Source: CAYMZZ01 sp964395095
Lineage (GTDB): Bacteria; Bacteroidota; Bacteroidia; Chitinophagales; Chitinophagaceae
DNA length: 64,000 nt
Assembly: GCA_964395095.1 (NCBI GenBank)
Contig: CAYMZZ010000005.1
Span: forward strand, 186,001 to 250,000
Direction: 5' to 3'
The translations under genes and the position numbers were made by a program. This document shows positions 26,824-33,945 of the stretch, in pieces. The notes under the pieces are model-generated. The model had not been told where the DNA came from, searched no databases, and was given only the letters and a program-made list of their open reading frames with translations. Within the stretch, counting starts at the first letter, position 1; the number at the start of each line of letters is the position of its first letter.

Positions 26824-27075
26824 ATGGGAGACGTATTCACGACTTATGTAATTGCCTCGATTGTCGGTATCATCGTTACCTACTTTCTGATCAAAGCTGC
26901 GGCTAAATCAGCTTTCCAGGAAGCCAATCAAGACTTGACCAATTTGATTGTTACTCAAAACAGGATGCTGGCCAAACTTCTTAATGAAAAGGGTGTGCCA
27001 AAAGAGGACATAGAAAAACTTTATAGTGAAAGCAAGGAGGATTTTTGGAATGGGTTAAAAAGTACTGGCAATTGA
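26824..27075 (+). CDS. Small membrane protein, 83 residues
   Basis: It has an N-terminal membrane helix (VIASIVGIIVTYFLIKAAAK) followed by a charged helical tail (LLNEKGVPKEDIEKLYSESK). No family is recognised. Its end overlaps the next gene by 31 bases, which suggests coupled translation. A holin-like role cannot be ruled in or out, and no endolysin is nearby. Confidence 0.55.
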   Translation: MGDVFTTYVIASIVGIIVTYFLIKAAAKSAFQEANQDLTNLIVTQNRMLAKLLNEKGVPKEDIEKLYSESKEDFWNGLKSTGN

Positions 27076-27302
27076 AGGAGCAAAATAAAAGTCAGCCATA
27101 CGAACCAGATTGGCGCAGCGAGCAGGAAATCTGCGAATGGCTGGGTGTGTCGAAAACCACCCTTTACCGCTGGCGGCAGCAGTTTGGGCTTGCTTTTACC
27201 AACGTGAATGGGAAAACCCTGATGTACGACAAAAAGCAGATCACAGGGCTACTCAACAAGAATTCCACATACGCCATGCAGGGAATGAAACTGGCACCTT
27301 AG
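27045..27302 (+). CDS. Small helix-turn-helix protein 3
   Basis: The 85-residue protein holds an HTH (EQEICEWLGVSKTTLYRWRQ) and a following wing-like strand (NVNGKTLMYDKKQITGLLNK), a MerR/excisionase-like fold. It overlaps the preceding gene by 31 bases. It is the third small HTH protein of the element and lies far from the integrase, so a regulatory role for the right-hand module is more likely than excision. Confidence 0.6.
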   Translation: MEWVKKYWQLKEQNKSQPYEPDWRSEQEICEWLGVSKTTLYRWRQQFGLAFTNVNGKTLMYDKKQITGLLNKNSTYAMQGMKLAP

Positions 27303-27324
27303 CCCGAATTTTGACTGGCCGAAA

Positions 27325-27356
27325 TTTGGCTATTTGCTAAACTGTATGTACTTTAG
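27325..27356 (+). promoter_or_regulatory. Possible promoter of the leader RNA / Cys-rich gene
   Basis: A -33 TTTG (27325-27328), a 20-base spacer and a near-consensus -7 TACTTTAG (27349-27356) are present. An inverted repeat TATGTAC/GTACATA (27345-27351, 27363-27369) overlaps the -7 and expected start site and could be an operator. Confidence 0.45.
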
Positions 27357-27420
27357 GACTGCGTACATAACAATATTTTCAACTCAAATCAGCCAAAGAG
27401 ACAATCTAAAATTTAAGGAC

Positions 27421-27502
27421 TTCCCGGGTGAGCGTTTTGGAAACGCATGTCTTCATTATGCTTTGGCATATTGTTGTGTACGCAGCGCCCGGGACTTTTT
27501 TT
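27421..27502 (+). ncRNA. Candidate structured RNA or attenuator with terminator tail
   Basis: An outer stem TCCCGGG/CCCGGGA (27422-27428 with 27488-27494) encloses two perfect hairpins: GCGTTT-TGG-AAACGC (27432-27446) and TATGC-TTTG-GCATA (27457-27470). It is followed by C and seven T. This is a three-way-junction-like fold closed by an intrinsic terminator. It lies between a likely promoter and the Cys-rich gene at 27523, so it is either a small RNA or a leader that controls read-through. Confidence 0.5.
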
Positions 27503-27522
27503 AATCGCTAAATTTTTACGAC

Positions 27523-27846
27523 ATGCGTACACGTAAAGAAGCGGCCGAATTAGGGCGACAAATTGCCGAACTAAGGCCAGACCAGTTCGATTCTTTTTCC
27601 AAGTTTCAAAAGAGGCTCCATGAATTGATGAGGCGCCAGGCCGACGAGCTCCAACGGGCCGCACGTGCTTCGGATGTTCCAGGGAACTGTTCTGGTTGCC
27701 GTTACAAACAGAAATGCCCCTTTAAGGATAATCAGACCATAGAGAACCGCTATGCATTATGTCCGCGGGAGGGAATTGGCCCAGCCTATGAACTGCGGCT
27801 TTCGGAGCATGCACAGAATTTCATTCGTCGTGTGCACTTGAATTAA
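27523..27846 (+). CDS. Cys-rich small protein, 107 residues
   Basis: It has a helical, charged N-terminal half (AAELGRQIAELRPDQFDSFS) and then a cysteine cluster C-x2-C-x5-C (NCSGCRYKQKCPF), with one more Cys about 18 residues on (YALCPREG). Four cysteines suggest a metal site. The family is not recognised. It lies 20 bases behind the candidate RNA terminator and may depend on read-through. Confidence 0.55.
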   Translation: MRTRKEAAELGRQIAELRPDQFDSFSKFQKRLHELMRRQADELQRAARASDVPGNCSGCRYKQKCPFKDNQTIENRYALCPREGIGPAYELRLSEHAQNFIRRVHLN

Positions 27847-27912
27847 TTCAGCACATTCAAAAATTCGGAGAACCCGCTTTTGTTTTGGTGGGTTCTTTGT
27901 ACTTTCAGGATC

Positions 27913-28107
27913 ATGAAAGCAACGTCAACTAAAAGCATAAAGAAGCAAACCGAGGCTGTTGTCCCTGACAAGGGGGTGAACGCTTCAAATTCGGCGGAAC
28001 GGGTCGCTAAGCCGGCCCGCACTCCCCGAATGACCATGGCCATGCGCCGCCGCAGGTGTCGGATCAACTTAACGCATGCATATATGCGCGAACGCGGATT
28101 GATGTAA
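27913..28107 (+). CDS. Small basic protein at the right end of the element, 64 residues
   Basis: Lys- and Arg-rich (MRRRRCRINLTHAYMRERG at the end). Not recognised. The ATG at 27913 was chosen over an upstream in-frame codon that would add a hydrophobic leader. A bidirectional terminator follows directly. It may be a nucleic-acid-binding protein, but this is a guess from charge alone. Confidence 0.45.
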   Translation: MKATSTKSIKKQTEAVVPDKGVNASNSAERVAKPARTPRMTMAMRRRRCRINLTHAYMRERGLM

Positions 28108-28115
28108 ACAAAAAC

Positions 28116-28142
28116 AAAGGCCTGGTAAACACCAGGCCTTTT
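28116..28142. terminator. Bidirectional terminator at the right end of the element
   Basis: Eleven-base perfect arms AAAGGCCTGGT/ACCAGGCCTTT with a 4-base loop. On the minus strand the 3' side continues GTTTTTGTTT, on the plus strand TTTT. It can end the element's plus-strand operon and also the tRNA-Arg transcript, replacing the tRNA terminator that was displaced to 10966-10997. Confidence 0.75.
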
Positions 28143-28189
28143 ACTTACTTAAGACGAAATGAATGTAGGGGGCAAAGATAGCGAATAAA

Positions 28190-28205
28190 AAAACTATACC
28201 CCAAA
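28190..28205. repeat. Right copy of the 16-bp subterminal direct repeat
   Basis: AAAACTATACCCCAAA is identical to 11143-11158 and lies 45 bases inside the right att core. It is a possible integrase arm site. Confidence 0.55.
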
Positions 28206-28250
28206 CCACTCCACTTGCATTGCTAAATCAATGATTATCATTACTTATTT

Positions 28251-28265
28251 GTGATCCGGATTGGA
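28251..28265. repeat. Right attachment repeat (att core) within tRNA-Arg
   Basis: GTGATCCGGATTGGA is identical to 11015-11029. All but its first base belong to the 3' end of the tRNA-Arg gene. Confidence 0.88.
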
Positions 28266-28325
28266 TTCAAACCAATGACCTACTGCTTAGAAGGCAGTTG
28301 CTCTATTCAACTGAGCTACCGGACC
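28252..28325 (-). tRNA. tRNA-Arg (anticodon TCT)
   Basis: The minus strand folds into a full cloverleaf. The acceptor stem is GGTCCGG/CCGGATC with one G-U pair, the anticodon loop is CTTCTAA (TCT), the T arm is ATTGG-TTTGAAT-CCAAT, and the discriminator is A. CCA is not encoded. It reads AGA codons. Its 3' end is the integration site of the element. Confidence 0.95.
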
Positions 28326-28330
28326 GGGGT

Positions 28331-28433
28331 GGAATTTGGAAATTTGCGAATTTGGTGATTTGGCAAATCGAAGATTGCCTGACTTGCACCCAATTCCTCA
28401 ATTCTCCAATAACCGAATTTAAAATTTCCCAAA
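28331..28433. repeat. Intergenic repeat array (locus 6)
   Basis: GGAAATTTGCGAATTTGGTGATTTGG-type units on the left and CCAATAACCGAATTTAAAATTTCCC on the right form an imperfect inverted pair between tRNA-Arg and ung. It lies just outside the element. Confidence 0.5.
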
Positions 28434-28514
28434 CCCCTTTCTCTATGGAAAGAGTTTTGCTGGCCGCGAAGTTAATTTTTTTTAGCTTGCAGGCCAACTC
28501 AAATCAGGCCCTGC

Positions 28515-29198
28515 ATGGATGTACAGATCGAAGATTCCTGGAAAAATTTGTTGTCAACGGAATTTAGCAAACCCTACTTCAGGCAGATCGTTCATCACCT
28601 GAAAACAGAGAAGACACAGGGGAAGACCATTTATCCGCCCGGTCCCTTCATATTCAACGCCTTCAACAGCACCCCGGTGGAAAAAGTGAAGGTGGTGATC
28701 CTGGGCCAGGATCCCTACCATGGTCCGGGGCAGGCACATGGACTCTGCTTTTCCGTGCAAAAAGGGGTACCACCGCCTCCATCGCTGGTCAACATCTTCA
28801 AGGAATTAAACAGCGATATTGGGATGCCCATACCCAATCATGGCGATCTAAGCCACTGGGCCAGGCAGGGCGTGTTTTTATTGAATGCATCCCTTACGGT
28901 TCGGGCTGCGGAACCCATGAGTCATTCCCGTATAGGCTGGGCTCAATTTACCGATACCGTTATTCAAACCCTCTCTGCCAGTCGTGAGAACCTGGTCTTT
29001 CTGCTTTGGGGAAAATTTGCACAGGAAAAGATCCGGCTGATTGATGAAAGTCGCCATCATATCCTGAAAGCTGCACATCCCTCCCCACTTTCAGCGCATA
29101 ATGGCTTTTTTGGATGCCGGCATTTTTCCAAAACCAATCAATATTTGTTGGGCAGGGGAATGGAGGGGGTGGATTGGGACGTAGTACGTAGTACGTAA
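28515..29198 (+). CDS. ung: Uracil-DNA glycosylase, family 1
   Basis: The enzyme removes uracil from DNA in base excision repair. The 227-residue protein has the family-1 water-activating loop GQDPYHG at residues 64-70, the FSVQKGVPPPPSL Pro-rich loop, the LLNASLTVR segment, LVFLLWG and the leucine-loop motif HPSPLS. The last residues (VVRST) and the stop are encoded by an ACGTAGTACGTAG repeat, so the true C-terminus may vary between strains. It heads a run with a GNAT acetyltransferase gene and plsC. Confidence 0.95.
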   Translation: MDVQIEDSWKNLLSTEFSKPYFRQIVHHLKTEKTQGKTIYPPGPFIFNAFNSTPVEKVKVVILGQDPYHGPGQAHGLCFSVQKGVPPPPSLVNIFKELNSDIGMPIPNHGDLSHWARQGVFLLNASLTVRAAEPMSHSRIGWAQFTDTVIQTLSASRENLVFLLWGKFAQEKIRLIDESRHHILKAAHPSPLSAHNGFFGCRHFSKTNQYLLGRGMEGVDWDVVRST

Positions 29199-29213
29199 TA
29201 CGTAGTACGTATT
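29177..29213. repeat. ACGTA-type repeat array (locus 7)
   Basis: Six overlapping ACGTA/TACGT units with alternating AGT and AAT linkers form a self-complementary stretch. It overlaps the end of ung. Confidence 0.6.
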
Positions 29214-29244
29214 ACGTTTTATAAGGAGCCATTAATCTCAAAAA

Positions 29245-29829
29245 ATGTTTGCACGAGAGAAAATATTAGAAACAAAAATTGCGCTGCTTCGTCCTTTGGA
29301 AGAAGCGGATAAATCGGTCTTTCGCGAACTGGCGCAACAGGATCCTGCCATGTGGGAGTATTTTACCTTGAACCTGGCTGATCCGGTGCAATTGGATCAA
29401 TGGATGGAAGCTGCTTTGCGCGAGCAGGCCGCGGGTACCCGTCTTCCCTTCACCATTATCGATCAAAGAAATGGCGCCATCGCAGGCAGTAGCAGCCTGG
29501 GTAATATTTCGGTATTGGATGGCCGGGCGGAGATTGGATGGAGCTGGCTGGCGCCCGAATTTCGCAGTACAGGGCTTAACCGCCATGCGAAATACGCCCT
29601 CATGCGCGAAGCATTTGAGGTGCATGACTGTGAGCGGATCGAATTCAAAACGGATGTATTGAACCTGCGCGCCCGCAAAGGTCTGGAAGCCGTGGGTGGA
29701 ATAGAGGAGGGTATCCTGCGCAGCCATATGAAAATGTGGAATAACCGCCGGCGTACCAGTATCTATTACAGCGTATTAAAAAGCGAATGGCCGCGGCTGA
29801 AAGCCACTATCTTTGCCGGGTTCGACTGA
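29245..29829 (+). CDS. GNAT N-acetyltransferase (RimJ/RimL-like)
   Basis: The 194-residue protein has the RimJ/RimL-type pattern: a start ALLRPLEEADKSVFREL, the beta-strand FTIIDQRNGAIAGSSSLG, ENIGWSW-like AEIGWSWLAPEFRSTGLNRH with the acetyl-CoA loop, ALMREAFEVHDCERIEFKT and NLRARKGLEAVGGIEEG. The substrate is unknown; relatives acetylate ribosomal proteins or small amines. The plsC gene begins 6 bases after its stop. Confidence 0.85.
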   Translation: MFAREKILETKIALLRPLEEADKSVFRELAQQDPAMWEYFTLNLADPVQLDQWMEAALREQAAGTRLPFTIIDQRNGAIAGSSSLGNISVLDGRAEIGWSWLAPEFRSTGLNRHAKYALMREAFEVHDCERIEFKTDVLNLRARKGLEAVGGIEEGILRSHMKMWNNRRRTSIYYSVLKSEWPRLKATIFAGFD

Positions 29830-29835
29830 TTGCCT

Positions 29836-30564
29836 ATGCTTAAGAATTTACTTGGCGCCCTATTCGCGTTCTGGGCTATGCTGGTATTTATACCCACCAT
29901 GCTCATAGCCTACCCATTGATCTGGGCCACCCGCTTCTGGCCCGAGCCCAAAGCGAGCATCTATTTTCAACGGATAACGCGCATTTGGATGCGCATTTTC
30001 TTCTTCTTATCCTTTGTTCGCGTCAGCATTCGCGGTCGGGAATACTTTGAAAGAGGACATAGCTATATTGTTGTTTGCAACCATAGCTCCTTCATGGATA
30101 TTCCCCTCACCACGCCGTTTATTCCCGGACCCAACCGTACCATCGCTAAAAAAGAGATGGCGGCCATTCCCGTATTTGGCATGATCTATAAAAGAGGCAG
30201 CGTGCTGGTAGACCGGAATAGTGAAGAAAGCCGCAAGCAAAGTTTTGTGCTGATGAAGCAGGTGCTGGATCGGGGTTTGCATATGTGTATTTATCCGGAA
30301 GGCACCCGCAACAAAACCCGTGAGCCATTGCAATATTTTCATAATGGTGCCTTTAAACTGGCCATAGATACCGGACACCCGGTGATGCCGACGGTGATTC
30401 TAAACACTGCCAAAGTATTGCCTCCGGGCAAAAAATTCTTCTGGTGGCCGGCGCATATCCACCTGCATTTCCTGGAACCCATCGAAGTGGGCTCCTATTC
30501 GCTGGAAGAGTTGAAAGATGAGACCTTTGAGCGCATGAAGGAATATATTGTTGCGAACAGGTAG
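29836..30564 (+). CDS. 1-acyl-sn-glycerol-3-phosphate acyltransferase (PlsC-like)
   Basis: The 242-residue protein has an N-terminal membrane helix and the acyltransferase signature N-HSSFM-D (His83 and Asp88), then the substrate motif YPEGTRN and PVMPTVILNTAKVLPPGK. It transfers a fatty acyl chain to lysophosphatidate at the membrane in phospholipid synthesis. ATG at 29836 was preferred to the TTG two codons earlier. Confidence 0.88.
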   Translation: MLKNLLGALFAFWAMLVFIPTMLIAYPLIWATRFWPEPKASIYFQRITRIWMRIFFFLSFVRVSIRGREYFERGHSYIVVCNHSSFMDIPLTTPFIPGPNRTIAKKEMAAIPVFGMIYKRGSVLVDRNSEESRKQSFVLMKQVLDRGLHMCIYPEGTRNKTREPLQYFHNGAFKLAIDTGHPVMPTVILNTAKVLPPGKKFFWWPAHIHLHFLEPIEVGSYSLEELKDETFERMKEYIVANR

Positions 30565-30624
30565 GTAGGGGTCTTCCGGTTTTGTATAGTTCTTGATCCA
30601 ATCAACAAACCAATCCATTACTCC

Positions 30625-32136
30625 ATGCACTATTTCGGTACGCATCCTCTAACGGTCGATCTTACGCTTGCCATTGCGGCGGGCGATACAGCAGCCGGAT
30701 TTGACAGGCAGGCCCGGGAACGCCTTGCCGCGTCCGCTGCCCATGTACAGGATATTGTGCACAGCAACCGCACGGTTTATGGCGTGAATACCGGTTTTGG
30801 CATCCTGGCCAATACGTCGATTTCGGAAGAAGATACCGCCACACTGCAATACAAGATTCTGCAAAGCCATAGCGTGGGTGTGGGAGACCCGGTGCCGGCA
30901 GAGCTGGCCAGGCTGATGTTGATCACGAAACTGCAATCCCTGTGTATGGGCTTTAGTGGGGTACAAACGGGAACCGTGGAGCGGATACTATGGCACCTGC
31001 TAGAAAACTGTATTCCCATTGTACCGGAAAAAGGTAGTGTGGGTGCCAGCGGCGACCTGGCTCCCCTGTCGCATCTTTTTCTGCCGTTGATAGGCCTGGG
31101 CGAAGTATGGTACCGCAATGAACGGATGCCGGCTTCGCGGGCCCTGCAACTGGCCGGCCTGGAGCCGGTCCGGTTGGGTCCCAAAGAAGGGCTGGCCCTG
31201 ATCAATGGTACACAGTTTATCCTTTCCTATGCTGTAAAAGCCGTGCAAAGACTGCACAACTGCCTTGATGCAGCGGATATCATTGGCGCCATGAGCCTCG
31301 AAGCGCTTACCGGTACCCGGGCTCCTTTTGATGAGCGATTACATGAACTGCGACCCTTTACCGGCAGCCGGCTTGTTGCGGCCCGGTTGCGACAACTGTT
31401 AGAAGGCTCTGCCATCATGCAAAGCCATGTGGATTGTGGACGTGTGCAGGATCCGTATAGCCTGCGTTGCATGCCCCAGGTGCATGGCGCCAGCCGCAAT
31501 GCCTGGCTGCATTTGAAGGAACTCACCGAAACGGAGCTTAATGCCGTTACCGACAACCCGGTTATTTTTTCCGCCGATGATACCATCAGCGGCGGCAATT
31601 TCCATGGACAGTTGCTGGCCATTCCGCTCGATTATGCCTGCGTGGCTGCCGCGGAGCTGGGGAATATTTCCGATCGCCGTTGTTACCTGCTGCTCGAAGG
31701 TAAATGGGGGCTGCCGCTTTTGCTGATGCGCGATGTGGGACTAAACAGCGGCTTTATGATTCCCCAATACACCACGGCCGCTCTGGTTACGGAAAACAAA
31801 ACCCTTTGCTTTCCCAGCAGTGCCGATAGTATTCCTACTTCCCTTGGGCAGGAAGATCATGTGAGCATGGGTAGCATCAGCGGGCGAAAATTGAATAAGG
31901 TATTGGATAATCTCGAATACATCCTGGCCATTGAGCTGCTGAGCGCCAGCCAGGCCATTGAGTTTCGCCGTCCTCTCAAAAGCAGCCTGCCCCTTGAATA
32001 TGCCCACGACCTGGTGCGCGAACAGGTTAGCTTTGCCGAAGAAGACCGCATTTTTGCCGAAGACATTAATAAAGTTGCCGGCATCATTAAGGATTTTTCA
32101 TTTACCCAAAAGGTCAACGCCCTACTTAAAACTTAA
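30625..32136 (+). CDS. hutH: Histidine ammonia-lyase
   Basis: The enzyme deaminates L-histidine to urocanate, the first step of histidine breakdown. The 503-residue chain contains the self-forming MIO cofactor triad Ala141-Ser142-Gly143 in VGASGDLAPLSH, the VYGVNTGFG loop, QDPYSLRC-like RVQDPYSLRCMPQVHGASRN, and the C-terminal QEDHVSMG. The hutU gene follows after 26 bases that are filled by a repeat arm. The other two pathway genes are at 53.5 and 57.0 kb. Confidence 0.95.
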   Translation: MHYFGTHPLTVDLTLAIAAGDTAAGFDRQARERLAASAAHVQDIVHSNRTVYGVNTGFGILANTSISEEDTATLQYKILQSHSVGVGDPVPAELARLMLITKLQSLCMGFSGVQTGTVERILWHLLENCIPIVPEKGSVGASGDLAPLSHLFLPLIGLGEVWYRNERMPASRALQLAGLEPVRLGPKEGLALINGTQFILSYAVKAVQRLHNCLDAADIIGAMSLEALTGTRAPFDERLHELRPFTGSRLVAARLRQLLEGSAIMQSHVDCGRVQDPYSLRCMPQVHGASRNAWLHLKELTETELNAVTDNPVIFSADDTISGGNFHGQLLAIPLDYACVAAAELGNISDRRCYLLLEGKWGLPLLLMRDVGLNSGFMIPQYTTAALVTENKTLCFPSSADSIPTSLGQEDHVSMGSISGRKLNKVLDNLEYILAIELLSASQAIEFRRPLKSSLPLEYAHDLVREQVSFAEEDRIFAEDINKVAGIIKDFSFTQKVNALLKT

Positions 32137-32162
32137 AACTTATAACTTAAAACTTATACCTT
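32124..32162. repeat. Single repeat arm between hutH and hutU (locus 8)
   Basis: ACTTAAAACTTATAACTT-type units overlap the hutH stop codon and end just before the hutU ATG. Confidence 0.55.
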
Positions 32163-33836
32163 ATGACTTCCATCTCCTGCAAAGGCTGGATCCAGGAAGC
32201 CGCACTTCGAATGCTGATGAACAATCTTCATCCCGATGTAGCGGAACGTCCCGAGGAGCTGATTGTTTATGGTGGCCGGGGCAAAGCGGCCAGAAACCCG
32301 GAAGCGTTGAAAGCCATCATTGCATCGCTAAAAGACCTGGAGAATGATGAGTCGTTGCTGATTCAGAGTGGCAAGCCGGTAGGCATTATGAAAACACACC
32401 CCGATGCACCCAGGGTGCTTATCAGTAACAGTCAACTGGTGCCCCACTGGGCTACCTGGGAACATTTTGATGAGCTGGAGAAAAAAGGGCTGATGATGTA
32501 TGGCCAGATGACGGCAGGGTCATGGATTTATATCGGTTCGCAAGGGATCGTGCAGGGTACCTATGAAACCTATGCGGCGCTGGCCGAAAAACATTTTGCA
32601 GGCGGCAGTCTGAAGGGAACACTGAACGTGACGGCAGGACTGGGAGGCATGGGAGGGGCACAGCCGCTGGCGATCACCATGAATGGGGGAGTGGCCCTGG
32701 TGGCGGAAGTGGAACCCTGGCGGATAGAAAAGCGGCTGGAGACAAGATACCTGGATGAGAAATATGATGAGATTGATGTTGCTATCGACAAGGCTTTGGC
32801 GTATCGAAAAGCGGGTGAAGCCCGCAGTATCGGAGTTTGCTGCAATATTGTGCAACTATTGGAGAGGCTGATCAGCCGCGATATCACTCCGGATACTCTT
32901 ACCGATCAAACCAGCGCACACGATCCATTAATTGGCTATTGGCCTCACCAGGTTAGCTACGAGCAGGCCAAAGAACTGCGGGAAGAAAATCCAGCTCTTT
33001 ATGTGGAATACGCTTATCGCAGCATGTATGAGCATGTACAACTGATGTTGGCCCTGAAAGAGAGGGGCGCCATCACATTTGACTATGGCAACAATCTGCG
33101 GGCGAGAGCTATTGAGTGCGAGAAAAAATATCGCGATGTTGTGGGAAACAACCAATCCCGGATTCCTTTATGGGAGCGAACACCGGCCGGGGAGTCCAAT
33201 GCCCTTTTCCCGGGATTTGTGCCGGCCTATATTCGCCCGTTGTTTTGTGAAGGGAAGGGCCCCTTCCGCTGGGTGGCATTGAGTGGCGATCCGGCAGATA
33301 TTGCGGTGACGGATCAGGTAATTGCTGAAATGTTTCCCGATAATAAAGGGCTGCAGCGATGGCTGAAACTCGCAGGCGAAAAGATTGCATTCCAGGGTTT
33401 GCCGGCCCGGATTTGCTGGCTCGGGCTGGGCGAAAGGGAAAAAGCAGGGCTGGCTTTCAATGAGCTGGTCAGAACCGGCAAGGTGAAAGCGCCGATTGTG
33501 ATCGGCCGCGATCACCTGGATACCGGTAGCGTGGCCAGCCCCAACCGCGAAACGGAAGCCATGCTGGATGGAAGCGACGCCGTGGCCGACTGGCCCATCC
33601 TCAATGCACTGGTCAATACAGCAGGTGGAGCCAGTTGGGTAAGCCTGCACCATGGTGGCGGCGTGGGCATGGGATATAGCATACATGCGGGTATGGTGAT
33701 TGTTGCCGACGGCACCCCTGAAGCAGCAGCCCGACTCCAAAGGGTTCTGCACAACGACCCGGCATTAGGCGTTATCCGACACGCAGATGCTGGGTATGAA
33801 CTGGCGAAGAAGACGAAGGAGAAGTTTGGCGTGTGA
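32163..33836 (+). CDS. hutU: Urocanate hydratase
   Basis: The enzyme converts urocanate to imidazolonepropionate with tightly bound NAD+. The 557-residue length is normal. Family segments are present: GGRGKAARNPEAL near the start, SGKPVGIMKTH, TAGSWIYIGSQGIVQGTYET, TAGLGGMGGAQPLA for NAD binding, FVPAYIRPLFCEGKGPFRW, and DHLDTGSVASPNRETE with a C-terminal VSLHHGGGVGMGYSIHAG. It is probably cotranscribed with hutH. Confidence 0.95.
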   Translation: MTSISCKGWIQEAALRMLMNNLHPDVAERPEELIVYGGRGKAARNPEALKAIIASLKDLENDESLLIQSGKPVGIMKTHPDAPRVLISNSQLVPHWATWEHFDELEKKGLMMYGQMTAGSWIYIGSQGIVQGTYETYAALAEKHFAGGSLKGTLNVTAGLGGMGGAQPLAITMNGGVALVAEVEPWRIEKRLETRYLDEKYDEIDVAIDKALAYRKAGEARSIGVCCNIVQLLERLISRDITPDTLTDQTSAHDPLIGYWPHQVSYEQAKELREENPALYVEYAYRSMYEHVQLMLALKERGAITFDYGNNLRARAIECEKKYRDVVGNNQSRIPLWERTPAGESNALFPGFVPAYIRPLFCEGKGPFRWVALSGDPADIAVTDQVIAEMFPDNKGLQRWLKLAGEKIAFQGLPARICWLGLGEREKAGLAFNELVRTGKVKAPIVIGRDHLDTGSVASPNRETEAMLDGSDAVADWPILNALVNTAGGASWVSLHHGGGVGMGYSIHAGMVIVADGTPEAAARLQRVLHNDPALGVIRHADAGYELAKKTKEKFGV

Positions 33837-33837
33837 A

Positions 33838-33945
33838 ATGGAAAGTTTGTGGATTTGGGAATTTGTGGATTTGTTGCGGGTAAAATCCGTTGAACGATTC
33901 ACCGACCCACAAATTCCCAAATCCACAAATTCCCAAATCCACATA
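33838..33945. repeat. Intergenic inverted repeat array (locus 9)
   Basis: GTGGATTTGGGAATTTGTGG on the left is matched by CACAAATTCCCAAATCCACA on the right. Arms of about 30 bases enclose about 45 bases between two convergent genes. Confidence 0.7.

Larger units (their letters stand above)
11015..28265. mobile_element. Phage-satellite-like integrated element in tRNA-Arg(TCT)
   Basis: The element is bounded by a perfect 15-bp direct repeat. The right copy lies within the 3' end of an intact tRNA-Arg, and the left copy sits beside a tyrosine integrase gene. All recognised genes are on the plus strand: integrase, two HTH proteins, DUF4373 replication protein, DnaC-like ATPase, TerS-like protein, portal-like protein, small unknowns, a large structural-type protein, tape measure, and a right-hand group of small membrane and DNA-binding proteins. 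No large terminase, capsid, head protease or lysis gene was recognised. The host-type repeat arrays are absent inside. Confidence 0.88.

Noticed and set aside
26824..27075. Holin
   Set aside because: One membrane helix and a charged tail are compatible, but there is no endolysin or other lysis gene nearby, so the call is not supported.
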